Below, piece after piece: positions 52,589 to 62,086 of a stretch of DNA of 64,000 nt (its first letter is position 1; every line of letters begins with the position of its first letter). Source of the DNA: Aerococcus viridans (GTDB lineage Bacteria > Bacillota > Bacilli > Lactobacillales > Aerococcaceae); contig NZ_NBTM02000001.1 in NCBI RefSeq assembly GCF_002083135.2, forward strand, positions 434,001 to 498,000, given 5' to 3'. The position numbers and the translations under genes were made by a program. The notes under the pieces were generated by a model. That model had not been told where the DNA came from. It was given only the letters and a program-made list of their open reading frames with translations, and made no database searches.

Positions 52589-53839
52589 TTACCCTTCCTT
52601 TCGAATAGCAATTGACTGAGCATGGCAATCCAGACCTTCAGCCTCAGCAATCGCTTGACCAGCTGGCCCAATAGCTTCATAGCTGGCTTTTGATGTATTA
52701 ATAATAGCATGTGAAGTCCGGAAATCATTGGCGGTTAAACCATGCGAGAACCGGGCAGTCCGCCCAGTTGGTAAGACATGCGATGGCCCTGCCACATAGT
52801 CACCAATAGCTTCCATAGCGTAGTAGCCTTTGAAAACAGCACCCGCGTGTTTGATTTGTTCAACAATCTCATCTTGAGCTGTATGTTGAATGGACACGTG
52901 CTCTGGTGCAATGTCATTCAATACGGCGATCAATTGCTCTCTCGTATCACAGATTGCATAGTGATTGTTTTTAACTGAAGCTTCAATAATGTCCGCTCTT
53001 TTTTGGCTCGACAACAAAACTTGCATGCGGTCGGCTATTTTGCCAAGAAAATCTTCTGACTCACATAAGAGGAAAGTCCGAGCGTCTTGGTCATGTTCCG
53101 CCTGGGCGAAAATATCGTAAACAATGGCATCAACCGGAATGGTTTCGTCCACATATAAGAGGATTTCACTCGGCCCAGCAATAGCATCAATCGATACATC
53201 CCCATTAACTAACCGTTTGGCAGTGGCTACATAGGCATTCCCCGGACCACAAATCTTGTCTACTCTAGGAATCGTTTCCGTCCCGTAAGCCATAGCAGCA
53301 ACGGCTTGTGCCCCGCCAATCGCATACACATTGTCTCGGATCCCACATAAGTATAAGGCTGCGAAAGTCACTGATTCTTCTGTGAAAACAGGCGTTGTCA
53401 CTACCAAGTTTTCGACCCCCGCAACAAGGGCTGGCACAACCGTCATCAAAACTGTTGACGGGTACAAGGCCTTCCCACCAGGAATATAAAATCCTGCACT
53501 ATCTAAAGCGTTGTAAACATAGGAAATTTCTTCCCCTGGTCGGTCCGGATGTAAACCACCGCGCTCATAAGTCTCAATCCGGCCTTTAGCCGTTTGTAGC
53601 GCCCTTTGTAAGGATGAATCTAAGTTGTCCCATGAGGCCTTCAACCGTTCAGCTGATACCTTGAAATCTGCCGCCTCCGCGTAAGCTTGCCCATCAAATT
53701 TGTTGGTATAGTCAATGACTGCCTGGTCCCCATTTGACCGAACCGCTTGAATCATCTCTTGCACAGCCACCAACCGGTTTAGGTCCGCTGTCTCTTGATT
53801 TTTTGCGCTAAATGCCGCTTGAAATGCTGCTACATCCAC
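52589..53839 (-). CDS. hisD: histidinol dehydrogenase
   Basis: 416 residues: ERGGLHPDRPGEEISYVYNA, GFYIPGGKALYPSTVLMT, KICGPGNAYVATAKRLV, AGPSEILLYVDE, QAEHDQDART (zinc/catalytic His-Asp) and YVAGPSHVLPTGRTARFSHG. Last two oxidations to histidine. Adjacent to hisG without a gap. Confidence 0.96.
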   Translation of the reverse strand: MDVAAFQAAFSAKNQETADLNRLVAVQEMIQAVRSNGDQAVIDYTNKFDGQAYAEAADFKVSAERLKASWDNLDSSLQRALQTAKGRIETYERGGLHPDRPGEEISYVYNALDSAGFYIPGGKALYPSTVLMTVVPALVAGVENLVVTTPVFTEESVTFAALYLCGIRDNVYAIGGAQAVAAMAYGTETIPRVDKICGPGNAYVATAKRLVNGDVSIDAIAGPSEILLYVDETIPVDAIVYDIFAQAEHDQDARTFLLCESEDFLGKIADRMQVLLSSQKRADIIEASVKNNHYAICDTREQLIAVLNDIAPEHVSIQHTAQDEIVEQIKHAGAVFKGYYAMEAIGDYVAGPSHVLPTGRTARFSHGLTANDFRTSHAIINTSKASYEAIGPAGQAIAEAEGLDCHAQSIAIRKEG

Positions 53840-54448
53840 TTATACCACCTCTATTTCTTGCATAAACTTGTAGATTTCTTTCTCTTTCGTATAGAATGAC
53901 TGCTTGTTGGCAATCAGTCGTGCTTGTACCGGCAAAATGGTTTTGTACTCCTTAAGGTCATTTTCCTTTAAGGTTGTCCCTGTTTGGACAATATCCACAA
54001 TCGCATCAGCTAAGCCTAGAATCGGTGCCAATTCAACCGAACCGTTTAAGAAAATTAAGGATACATCTTGCTTTTGTTGGTTAAAGTATTTGCGGGTAAT
54101 ATTTGGAAATGATGTTGCCACCACTTTGATATCTGATTCATCCAAGTTAGTAGGCCCGGCAATCGCTAGTCGACATTGACCAAATGGCAATTCAGACACA
54201 TTCAAGACATTAAATAACTTTTCAGCAATCGTGTCAGACCCTACAACACCGAGGTCCGCAACCCCCTGCTCCACATACGTAGGGACATCTTTTCCTTTTG
54301 CGAAAATAAATTTAACCCCGCCAACCTCACGGAAGAGATCACGACCACTATCCGTCAAGGCCTCCGCATAGTCATTTAAATCTTTATCTGCTAAAAATTC
54401 ATTGAAAGCCTTGTAAACACGACCCTTAGCTAAAGCTACAGTAATCAT
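53840..54448 (-). CDS. hisG: ATP phosphoribosyltransferase catalytic subunit, short form
   Basis: 202 residues, the short form that needs HisZ: ITVALAKGRVYKAFNEFLAD, GVADLGVVGSDTIAE and the PRPP loop ADAIVDIVQTGTTLKENDLK. Commits ATP and PRPP to the pathway. No C-terminal regulatory domain. Overlaps hisZ by 4 bases. Confidence 0.96.
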   Translation of the reverse strand: MITVALAKGRVYKAFNEFLADKDLNDYAEALTDSGRDLFREVGGVKFIFAKGKDVPTYVEQGVADLGVVGSDTIAEKLFNVLNVSELPFGQCRLAIAGPTNLDESDIKVVATSFPNITRKYFNQQKQDVSLIFLNGSVELAPILGLADAIVDIVQTGTTLKENDLKEYKTILPVQARLIANKQSFYTKEKEIYKFMQEIEVV

Positions 54449-55251
54449 AGAAATCCCCCTTTAGATAAATTCAATCCGATACCAAACCAGCCGTTAGCGT
54501 ACTGTCCACCTGAGAAGATAGGTTTAGAATTCCCTTGTAAAAAGGCTTGGAAATAAAAGCCATTGTAATATTTTTGCGGTGACCGGAATGATAAATCAAG
54601 CACCATTTTGGTGTTGCGTTTTTCAAGTGTCTCTTTCAACAAATGAATCACGGCCATCTCGTTTGTATCACCAAAGTCCTTCTTCACTAGGTCAAACTGC
54701 TCTGAAACTGGTTTAGCCATCAATTGGTAGAAATAGTGGTCTTTACCAATGGTATTACCTAGAGCCGACAAGTTCTTTTCAATTACATAACCCTTGATTT
54801 CAGGACCAAAAGCAAACTTTTCAATGTATTTATCTAAAATTTCTTCGTTGTTTACAACAATCATATTGAAAGACGCTTGGCTCATCTGTTCAACGAAATC
54901 TAAATGTAGTTCAATGGTATTGGCCATTTGACTAGCACTTGGCTCCACTAATTCAACCCCTGCTTGGTAAGTTGATTGGTGGTCTCTCACCATCGGACCA
55001 TAGTAAGCGAAGTTATCTTGTTTCAGGTCGTAAGTCTTCATGTAATTTAAAATGGACCGAGTCCAGTCACTACGAATGGCATATAATTGCCCTTCCTTTT
55101 CAAATACAATGTTACTTGGATATTCGGCTTTGCCGTCCCCATCGAATGGTTCCACCATATTCAAATCAATTAATTGGAAACCAGCATTCGATACTGTTTC
55201 AAGATAATCTCTTGCTAATGAAATTCGTTGTAATAGGTAAGATATTGCCAT
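54445..55251 (-). CDS. hisZ: ATP phosphoribosyltransferase regulatory subunit, short HisZ
   Basis: 268 residues. A HisRS-like class II fold: LVDLNMVEPFD-like LIDLNMVEPFDGDGK (motif 2 region), YAIRSDWTRSILNYM, NFAYYGPMVRDH, and the glycine-rich end KPIFSGGQYANGWFGIGLNL. Shorter than the 320-390 residues of typical HisZ and lacks the tRNA-binding part. First gene of the operon, 30 bases after the T-box terminator. Confidence 0.9.
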   Translation of the reverse strand: MAISYLLQRISLARDYLETVSNAGFQLIDLNMVEPFDGDGKAEYPSNIVFEKEGQLYAIRSDWTRSILNYMKTYDLKQDNFAYYGPMVRDHQSTYQAGVELVEPSASQMANTIELHLDFVEQMSQASFNMIVVNNEEILDKYIEKFAFGPEIKGYVIEKNLSALGNTIGKDHYFYQLMAKPVSEQFDLVKKDFGDTNEMAVIHLLKETLEKRNTKMVLDLSFRSPQKYYNGFYFQAFLQGNSKPIFSGGQYANGWFGIGLNLSKGGFL

Positions 55252-55281
55252 GTTGCCCCTCCTTTAAAATGTAAAATGTTA

Positions 55282-55530
55282 TAAAAAAAACGCCCTTAAT
55301 CCATCACTGGATCAAGGACGCCGAAACGTGTTCCCACCTTAATTCGTTATAAGTTCGCACTTATAACCTCATTGACTAGTCTCTATCCGCTAGTCTAGCT
55401 ATAACGGTGCCACCGGACTAAGTGTCATTTAAGCAAAGGCGTGTCTTCATAGGGGACATTATCTGCTCGCAGCAACCACAGACTTTCTGTAAATGTTGAT
55501 CCTATCTCTTAATCTTTACTGTCTCTCACT
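55282..55530 (-). promoter_or_regulatory. T-box leader, tRNA-His responsive, of the his operon
   Basis: Minus strand: Stem I with TTACAGAAAGTCTGT and GAGCAGAT, specifier side TATGAAGACACGCCTTTGC, T-box core AAGGTGGGAACACG (55327-55340), terminator CGTCCTTGATCC / GGATTAAGGGCG followed by T7 (55283-55321). Specifier CAC (55441-55443) and the triplet UGGG, which pairs with the C73 of tRNA-His, agree. Histidine starvation should open the operon. Confidence 0.92.
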
Positions 55531-55611
55531 TGATTATACTCATAATAAAATGTTCAAATTAAAAAGTCAAGTGAATTCTAATAGTATTCTAATTTATATG
55601 TAAATAATTTT

Positions 55612-55830
55612 GAGAGCCTTGGGCTTACGCTTTATCCTATCATCGCCTTAGATGCGGTGGGATTGCCTTCAGAAATTTTTTCTTCCGGCTTGGCTGACTA
55701 TACATTCTGTAAGGCGTAAACGCCAAACAGAGTGACATACGTCAGACCATCCTGTGCTCACCGCGAAAGCATGCTAGGTAAGCTTCAGCCTTGGCTTTAA
55801 AATTTAGCCGTAGCCTCTAATAAAAATGAA
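55612..55830 (-). repeat. dispersed intergenic repeat module B, inverted full copy (B3)
   Basis: Reverse complement carries CCTAGCATGC, AGGATGGTCTGACGTATGTC, GCCTTACAGAATGTATAGTC, AGCCAAGCC, AAGGCGATGATAGGATAAAG, CGTAAGCCCAAGGCTC in the same order as B2 at 44215. It occupies the start of the 800-base gap between the his leader and nagA. From 55831 to 56082 nothing else is identified. Confidence 0.7.
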
Positions 55831-56082
55831 GTGACTTTTTTATAATATGCATTGAATAATTCTTTTTAATTTGCTGATTTTGGTTAAGTGTAAGCGTTAT
55901 TCCAGTAAAAATTAACAATGCTTTTCAACCATTTCCTTAAGTATGTTTTCTTTTCACGTGGACAGATGTCGTCGATGCTTTGTCAAAAAAGTACTGCAAT
56001 AGAACGTATGAGAATAATCTGCGTTAGTTGAATTTTTATACACGACTGCTCTCTTAAGTAGCGAATTGATTTGTATAGCAAC

Positions 56083-56128
56083 AAAAAAACACCAAACAAG
56101 CTGATTCATGTCAACTAGCTTGGTGCTT
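56083..56128 (-). terminator. probable nagA terminator, 200 bases past the gene
   Basis: CACCAAACAAGCT / AGCTTGGTG (bulged) stem; on the minus strand it is followed by GGTGTTTTTTT. It is the first hairpin-U-tract after nagA on that strand. 56131-56330 contains no ORF. Confidence 0.65.
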
Positions 56129-56330
56129 AAAATTGGAGGTGCGCAGAAAGTTGCTCAGAATTGTCGTGTCGGACCAAAAGCCAAGTAAACACTAAATAAA
56201 CACTACAAGTGTTTAGAGCATTTTGGGAAACAACGACCAATCCTGACTTTCCTAGCCCGATATCAACACTTTAGTTAGTAAAGAATGAGATTGTAGCGCC
56301 ACTGCACAAATTCATTTTTATATCTATTGC

Positions 56331-57488
56331 TTACGCTTGAAATACTGAAACACCGTTTAGGTAAGTTTCTTTTAGGTTCATATCAGCGTCAACCACAATG
56401 AAGTCCGCTGCACGGCCTGGTGCAATCACACCAACTTGGTCTTCTAAACCAACAGAGGCTGCTGGCACTTGCGACGCCATGCGCAAGGCATGCTCACTGT
56501 CAACAACGCCCCACTCAACCACGTTCTTAACCGCTTGAATCAAGGTCAAGACTGACCCAGCTAAATTACCTGACTCAAGTCGCGCTTCACCATCTTTTAC
56601 AATAACCGGGAATTCGCCTAATTGGTATTGGCCATCGGGCATACCTGCCGCTGACATGGCATCTGTAATCAAGACTGTTTTGTCCCATCCTTTGGCTTTC
56701 ACCAAGGCTTTGGTTGCACCTGGATGGACATGTTTCCCATCACAAATTACTTCCGCATAGGTATCATCCGTTGCCATCGCTGCCCCAACCATTCCTGGAT
56801 TGCGGTGGTGTAAACCAGACATGCCGTTATAAGTATGGATGAAAATGTTGGCACCCGCATCAACCACTGCAGTCGCTTCTTCATAGGTCGCAGATGAGTG
56901 GGCTAGGGCTACTCGTACCCCTTCTTTCGTGATAGTTTCTGTGAAAGCTTTAGCCGTCTTCCGCTCTGGCGCTAGGGCAATTTTATTGATCAAACCTTTG
57001 GCCGCTGACTGCCAGATTTCAAATTGACCCAAGTCAGGATCACCCATGTAGGCTGGGTTTTGCGCCCCCTTGTGTTCTTCCGTGAACCATGGTCCCTCGA
57101 AGAAGATACCTAAAATTTTCGCCCCCTCAGCTTCCTCGTAGTGGTCACCGATTTTCCCAGCAACAGAAGTCAACAAGTCAGCAGAAGACGTTAAGGTCGT
57201 TGGCAAAAAGGCTGTCACACCTGTTGATGGCAAGCCTTTAGACATAGTCTGAACCGCTTCAAAATCATCGTCCATCACATCTGCCCCCTGGAAACCATGG
57301 ATGTGGGTATCCACTAAACCAGCGGCCACTGTATAACCCGTGTAGTCTTTAACCTCACCTTTTAAGGGTTTCTCTAAAGTTGCATAACCAAATTGGCCAT
57401 CTTTGACTTCTAAATAAGCCTTTTCTACAACTTCATCCGCTAAGATAATCCGGTCCGCATAGATATAATATTTATTTTCTTCTACCAT
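56331..57488 (-). CDS. nagA: N-acetylglucosamine-6-phosphate deacetylase
   Basis: About 385 residues. VAAGLVDTHIHGFQGADVMD (metal ligands H-x-H), GIFFEGPWFTEEHKGAQNPA (Glu ligand), ALAHSSATYEEATAVVDAGA, FIHTYNGMSGLHHRNPGM and LITDAMSAAGMPDGQY (catalytic Asp). Frees acetate from GlcNAc-6-P for recycling of wall sugar or use of GlcNAc. nagB is not adjacent. ATG at 57488 is preferred; the GTG at 57497 is possible, as GTGGG would serve as RBS. Confidence 0.94.
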   Translation of the reverse strand: MVEENKYYIYADRIILADEVVEKAYLEVKDGQFGYATLEKPLKGEVKDYTGYTVAAGLVDTHIHGFQGADVMDDDFEAVQTMSKGLPSTGVTAFLPTTLTSSADLLTSVAGKIGDHYEEAEGAKILGIFFEGPWFTEEHKGAQNPAYMGDPDLGQFEIWQSAAKGLINKIALAPERKTAKAFTETITKEGVRVALAHSSATYEEATAVVDAGANIFIHTYNGMSGLHHRNPGMVGAAMATDDTYAEVICDGKHVHPGATKALVKAKGWDKTVLITDAMSAAGMPDGQYQLGEFPVIVKDGEARLESGNLAGSVLTLIQAVKNVVEWGVVDSEHALRMASQVPAASVGLEDQVGVIAPGRAADFIVVDADMNLKETYLNGVSVFQA

Positions 57489-57668
57489 ATGTCCCACACT
57501 TTCTTTCTATATACATTCATTTTATATATTTTCAATTTGATTTGTTGATCCATAATATATTATACGCTACTTGATTGAATCATCCAATGACAAACAATCA
57601 ATTTTCGCATATCGTGAAAATGTCTCAGAAGCAATGTGTAGAATTAACTTGAAATATTAGCTGTACTC

Positions 57669-57703
57669 AAAAAAAGAGTCACGACATGAACATCGCGACT
57701 CTT
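57669..57703 (-). terminator. intrinsic terminator of the branched-chain-type SBP gene
   Basis: AAGAGTC-x2-GA / TC-x2-GACTCTT stem with a short loop; on the minus strand it ends in CTCTTTTTTT. Confidence 0.8.
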
Positions 57704-57757
57704 CTACTAATATTGACCCAACTTGGCCTTGTTATCCTTATTTCAAAAAAGTAGTTC

Positions 57758-58936
57758 TTATTCAGCTGTTACGGCTTCTACTGATGAGATTTCGCCTTCT
57801 GTGTAGCCTACTACGAATGAGTCCATTACTGGGTTGTGGTCTTCATCGAATGAGATGTTTCCTGTTACCCCTTCAAAGTCTTGGGTTTCTTCTAGGGCGT
57901 CGCGGATGGCTTGTGGGTCTGTTGAACCGGCACGGTCGATGGCGTCAGCTGCTAAGCGGGCTGCGTCGTAACCACCTGCTGAGAACAAGTCTGGCTCTGT
58001 GTCAAATTCCGCACGGTATTTCTCTGCGAATTCGTTGGCTGCGTCTGAACCATATTCTCCTGTTACGAAGATGGTTGCGTAGTAGAAGTCGGTTACGTTT
58101 TCTGCACCAGCTAGGTTGATGAATTCATCATTACCTAATCCGTTTGGTCCTAAGATAGCAGCGTCGATGCCCATTTCACGGGCTTGTTTCACGATGGCCC
58201 CACCTTCAGGGTAGTAACCAGCGATGAATAATACGTCTGGACCTTGTGCTTTTACGTTGTTTAAGATTGAGCTGAAGTCAGTGTCTCCTGATAAGAATGA
58301 CTCTTTGATGACAACGTCACCTGAGTAGTCTTCCTCAAATTGAGAGGCTAAGTTTTGACCATAATCAGATGAGTTATCTTGTAAAACGGCAGCCGTGCCC
58401 CAACCTTTCTCGTCCGCAAAACGGCCAAGTGCTTCCGTTTGGTTAGAGATTTGGAAGGCAATTTGGAAGACATAGTCAAATACATTTCCTTGTGAATCCA
58501 ATGTTAAATCATCAACTGTTGCTGAAGGGATGATCATTGGGACTTGCGCGTTTTCTGCTGGTTGAATCGCTGCTTCTGTTGAGGCTGCGATATCTGACGC
58601 TAATAATACGGACAAGTTTTCATCTGCTAACAGACGAGTGGCTTCATTGGCAGACTCTTGAACGTTAGATTTGTTATCTGTTGCGATATAGTTGATTTGC
58701 TTACCATCGATACCACCGGCTTCGTTGATTTCATTGAAGGCTAACGTTGCGCCATCATTGATGTAAGAACCGTAAGCAGATGCTGATCCCGTTAAACCAA
58801 AGTCCCCGCCGATGTTAATCGTATCAGAATCTTCTGACCCTGCAGAAGAAGAGCTGTTAGCTGTTTGTGTAACCGAACCACAGGCAGCTAGAGTGGCTGC
58901 AGATAATAATGTTAAACCAAATTTCTTCAAATTCAT
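57758..58936 (-). CDS. branched-chain amino-acid-type (LivJ-like) substrate-binding lipoprotein
   Basis: 392 residues. Lipobox TLAACGSVT (~15-23), then the periplasmic-binding type I fold: INIGGDFGLTGSASAYGSYI, AFNEINEAGGIDGKQINYIA, SDIAASTEAAIQPAENAQVP and GGYDAARLAADAIDRAGS. Ligands in this family include Leu/Ile/Val, amides and urea; none can be chosen. No permease or ATPase is adjacent, so it is an orphan receptor. RBS AGGAGG. A structured leader precedes it. Confidence 0.88.
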   Translation of the reverse strand: MNLKKFGLTLLSAATLAACGSVTQTANSSSSAGSEDSDTINIGGDFGLTGSASAYGSYINDGATLAFNEINEAGGIDGKQINYIATDNKSNVQESANEATRLLADENLSVLLASDIAASTEAAIQPAENAQVPMIIPSATVDDLTLDSQGNVFDYVFQIAFQISNQTEALGRFADEKGWGTAAVLQDNSSDYGQNLASQFEEDYSGDVVIKESFLSGDTDFSSILNNVKAQGPDVLFIAGYYPEGGAIVKQAREMGIDAAILGPNGLGNDEFINLAGAENVTDFYYATIFVTGEYGSDAANEFAEKYRAEFDTEPDLFSAGGYDAARLAADAIDRAGSTDPQAIRDALEETQDFEGVTGNISFDEDHNPVMDSFVVGYTEGEISSVEAVTAE

Positions 58937-59019
58937 ATTTTCCTCCTAAAACAAACCCAACCATTATATACCAACAATGCAAACCTTTATCAAGTAGACT
59001 AAAAATTCGCTTATACCAA

Positions 59020-59121
59020 TAAAAAAAGCCTCCCTAAATGGGAAGCTTAGGTCCCATCTAGTGTTTCAACACAAATAGGACATATGAAATTGGCTGCTGC
59101 CGAATTCCCTAAGTCCTAGAA
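59020..59121 (-). promoter_or_regulatory. attenuator-like structured leader of the LivJ-like gene
   Basis: Minus strand: TAGGAC (59118-59113) can pair with GTCCTA (59091-59086); GGC-AGCA-GCC and GTGT-TGAA-ACAC hairpins lie inside; CTTAGG can pair with CCTAAG, and the latter overlaps the 5' arm of a terminator AAGCTTCCC / GGGAGGCTT followed by T7 (59048-59021). Mutually exclusive pairing suggests transcription attenuation. It has no T-box Stem I, and I recognise no known riboswitch. Confidence 0.55.
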
Positions 59122-59274
59122 TCAATAATAATAATGACAATATGCTTATTATTTTGCGTTGTGCTTAACATAATGAGATGCCTCTTTCGTTTTCTAATAT
59201 AATTTTAATTTATACTAAAAAGGTCAATAATGCAAGGTCTAATTAAAGAATAATGATAAAAAAGTGAGAAAAAG

Positions 59275-60330
59275 CTACCATGGGAAGAAAAGAAGGGCTA
59301 AAATCAGAATAAAAATCACATTTATAATGGTGAAAATCTTTAAATAAGCCCTAGAATCCATGGTCATAGCGTTTCGAATAATGGTAAAACCGATTAAGTT
59401 GGCTAATGAAGCCACCATGGTCCCTAAGCCCCCAATGTTGACCCCCATCAACAAGCTATGAGCCTGGTCTGTAAAGGGTGAAACCAGAATAGTGGTTGGC
59501 ACATTTGAAAAGACTTGTGAAGCCAAGAGCCCAGTTAGGTAAGCCGTGGCCTTGCTTGAAATATTAGCTGCCAACCAAGTTTGGACAAGTGTTAAGTCAG
59601 TAATGTTTCCGACTAACACAAAAAATGAAGCGAAAGTCAGTAGCAGTAAATAATCCACTTGCAGTAAATACCGCCAGTTAGTCAGGAGGACATAGGCTAC
59701 AATGAAGGTCACCGTCCAAAAAATATTAAATAAGCCAAAGATGGCAATGACCATGAGCCCCATGCCAATACTTGCTTGAATAACAATCGACCTATCTACT
59801 GCATTGCCCTCAACTTGTGTGTGGGCTGCCCTTTTCTCTACGAAGAGCGTTGCGGCCATAACTAGGATAAAGCCGGCAACCACCAGGGGTAGGGTCCACC
59901 ACATGAAGCTGACGAAATCGACTGCATATGTTGAATAGATGATGAGGTTTTGTGGGTTGGAGAAGGGGAAGAAGACCCCGCCTAGGTTTGCGGCTACGAC
60001 AATCAGGGTTGCCCCGAGTACACGGCCCTTGAATGCTGGTAGGTGGCGTAGGATGTTCAAGTAAATCGGTAGTAGGGTCAGGACGGCGATGTCGTTGGAC
60101 AATAGGAATGACCCGAAGAATGAGGCCAGGACCATGGATTGGACGATGACACGGCTATTTCCGGACCAGTCGATTAATTTTATCGACGCCCACCGTAATA
60201 ATCCTGACGTCTGGAAAAAGGCTAGGACAATCATCAAGCCGAATAAACTGACTAAGACGTCATATTTTATATAGGTCGGGTCAAATTGGCCGAAAATCAC
60301 AGCGATTGTGGCCAAGCTTGCGGCAATCAC
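59275..60330 (-). CDS. SLC13/ArsB-type anion permease with early in-frame amber codon
   Basis: 351 residues from a GTG, about 10 hydrophobic helices: VLVSLFGLMIVLAFFQTSGL, SFFGSFLLSNDIAVLTLLPI, FFPFSNPQNLIIY and QVFSNVPTTILVSPF, the two NDI/SNVP-type re-entrant signatures of the citrate/arsenite ion-transporter superfamily. The natural start is ATG 60372 with GAGGGAG before it, but codon 7 is TAG (60352-60354); the frame continues open with VRQNLLF into the GTG. Either a pseudogene, a reinitiated shorter form, or an error. Substrate unknown. Confidence 0.72.
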   Translation of the reverse strand: MIAASLATIAVIFGQFDPTYIKYDVLVSLFGLMIVLAFFQTSGLLRWASIKLIDWSGNSRVIVQSMVLASFFGSFLLSNDIAVLTLLPIYLNILRHLPAFKGRVLGATLIVVAANLGGVFFPFSNPQNLIIYSTYAVDFVSFMWWTLPLVVAGFILVMAATLFVEKRAAHTQVEGNAVDRSIVIQASIGMGLMVIAIFGLFNIFWTVTFIVAYVLLTNWRYLLQVDYLLLLTFASFFVLVGNITDLTLVQTWLAANISSKATAYLTGLLASQVFSNVPTTILVSPFTDQAHSLLMGVNIGGLGTMVASLANLIGFTIIRNAMTMDSRAYLKIFTIINVIFILILALLFFPW

Positions 60331-60402
60331 AAAGAGCAGGTTCTGCCGTACCTAAATGTTCATTTTATGCATAAGTAAACTCCCTCAAATTTGTATTCCC
60401 AT

Positions 60403-60437
60403 AAAAAAGCCACCAGCCAAGAAATCGGCGGTGACTC
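60403..60437 (-). terminator. intrinsic terminator of the glycerate kinase gene
   Basis: AGTCACCGCC / GGCTGGTGGCT stem with one bulge, followed on the minus strand by TTTTTT. It separates glycerate kinase from the permease start. Confidence 0.78.
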
Positions 60438-60523
60438 CATTAATTGCTACATTATTCTAACAAAAGAAAGTGAGATTAACTACGTAAAATTGCCTTGATT
60501 AGCAAATCCGAGAGGGCTTTTGA

Positions 60524-61660
60524 CTATGAATAAATAGCGCGAATGATATTCTCAGTAGTAGACGCTAAATTATCTTTCGCATTGGCAATCAGATCATCCA
60601 AGCTAGCAGCACCTGGCGCAATGCCAAAGACTGCCTCAATGCCTTCAGTGTAGAGCTCATCAATACGCTTGCCAACATGGCCTGCTAAGGCGATGACCTT
60701 TTTATCGGGATTGACCGACTTGAAGGCCTGGGCAACACCATATGGGGTTTTTCCGAATTTCGTTTGGAAGTCAATGCCCCCTTCACCCGTCAAACATAAG
60801 TCACAGCCTACTGCCGCTTCCTTTAGTTTGGTATAGGCCAAAATCATTTCAATCCCCTTGTTCATCTCTGCGTCAGTAAAGGCTAGGAATCCACCGCCAA
60901 GACCACCCGCTGCTCCAGCACCTGGTGTATCCGCGATTGATTTACCTAAGTCTTCTTGGATAATGTCCGCAAATGCTTGTAAATTCTGGTCTAAACTAGC
61001 GACCATTTCTTCATCCGCCCCCTTTTGTGGGCCAAAAACAGCTGAAGCCCCTTCTGGACCAACCAGGGGATTGTTGACGTCAGAAGCGATGATAAAGTGG
61101 GTAGCTTTTAAACGTTTGTCTACTTGGTCAACTTTAATGGTTGCTAAGTCAGCCAAGGCGCCACCACCGTAGCCAATTTCATTGCCGGCTTTATCTATCA
61201 GTTGGTAGCCTAGTGCTTGGGCCATTCCAGCACCCCCATCATTGGTTGCAGAACCACCAAGGCCAATAATAATTTCTTGAATACCTTGGTCAAGACAAGC
61301 CAAAATCAATTGACCAGTTCCGTATGTTGTCGTCACCATTGGATCCTTTGTTTTCTCGGTGACGTAGCCTAAGCCAGATGCCTCAGCCATTTCAATGACG
61401 GCCGTTTTGCCATTACCTAGAAGCCCATATTTAGCCGTTACTGGATCACCTAAGGGACCAACCACTTCCGCTTCAATGACTTTCCCATCCGTTGCGTCAA
61501 CTAAGGATTGGACAGTACCTTCACCACCATCCGCCATGGGAATCTCCACAATTTCCGCATCCGGCAGAGCTCGGCGAATGCCTATCGCCATTGCCTCGCA
61601 AGCCTCCAAAGCTGTCAAGGACCCCTTGAAGGAATCCGGTGCCACTAAAATTTTACGCAT
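60524..61660 (-). CDS. glycerate 2-kinase (GlxK/GarK type)
   Basis: 378 residues. Family hallmarks KILVAPDSFKGSLTALEACE, EIPMADGGEGTVQSLVDA, IIGLGGSATNDGGAGMAQAL, GAGAAGGLGGGFLAF and LCLTGEGGIDFQTKFGKTPY. Phosphorylates glycerate to 2-phosphoglycerate. Monocistronic between a weak promoter region and a terminator. RBS GGGAGTGA upstream. Confidence 0.94.
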   Translation of the reverse strand: MRKILVAPDSFKGSLTALEACEAMAIGIRRALPDAEIVEIPMADGGEGTVQSLVDATDGKVIEAEVVGPLGDPVTAKYGLLGNGKTAVIEMAEASGLGYVTEKTKDPMVTTTYGTGQLILACLDQGIQEIIIGLGGSATNDGGAGMAQALGYQLIDKAGNEIGYGGGALADLATIKVDQVDKRLKATHFIIASDVNNPLVGPEGASAVFGPQKGADEEMVASLDQNLQAFADIIQEDLGKSIADTPGAGAAGGLGGGFLAFTDAEMNKGIEMILAYTKLKEAAVGCDLCLTGEGGIDFQTKFGKTPYGVAQAFKSVNPDKKVIALAGHVGKRIDELYTEGIEAVFGIAPGAASLDDLIANAKDNLASTTENIIRAIYS

Positions 61661-61889
61661 ATACTTGTCACTCCCGTCTTGAATGTCTTTGTTTTATTCT
61701 ACCAAAAAAGCGATTACAAAACCTGGATTGAAGTTCTTCGTTAACTTGAAAGAGATAATCTTGTGTGATATTTTAAGGCTAATATTAGTGGTAAAAATTT
61801 TTGTAGGCATTCGTTAAAGGATGCCTTGATGGAAGCGCTAGATAAATTCTAAAATATTCAGGGTTTCGTGTATTGAAGAGGTGATACTT

Positions 61890-62063
61890 TTGCTAGGCAT
61901 GTCTAAAACAAGATTTTTTATTGGTTTTTGCTTATCCTTATTTCTACTTTATGGCATGGTATCACAAAGTAGTCAAATGATGAATATCGGTAGTCTCGCA
62001 ACACTTATCTATCTCGTAATCCTAACCATCTATGATTTTGTGGTTAAAAGACGTCAGAAATAA
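61890..62063 (+). CDS. small membrane protein of unknown function
   Basis: 57-60 residues with two hydrophobic helices (FFIGFCLSLFLLYGMVSQ; IGSLATLIYLVILTIYDFV) and a basic tail VVKRRQK facing the cytosol. Start uncertain: GTG 61881, TTG 61890 (8 bases after AAGAGG) or ATG 61899. It lies 24 bases before an RHH-type gene and may be translated with it. No family recognised. Confidence 0.5.
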   Translation: MLGMSKTRFFIGFCLSLFLLYGMVSQSSQMMNIGSLATLIYLVILTIYDFVVKRRQK

Positions 62064-62086
62064 TAGTCATCACAGGAGGCTATAAT

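Noticed and set aside
59020-59121. Leader before the LivJ-like gene as a fifth T-box
   Set aside because: GATGGGACC resembles a T-box core, but there is no Stem I with ACAGAAAGT or specifier side as in the four true T-boxes.
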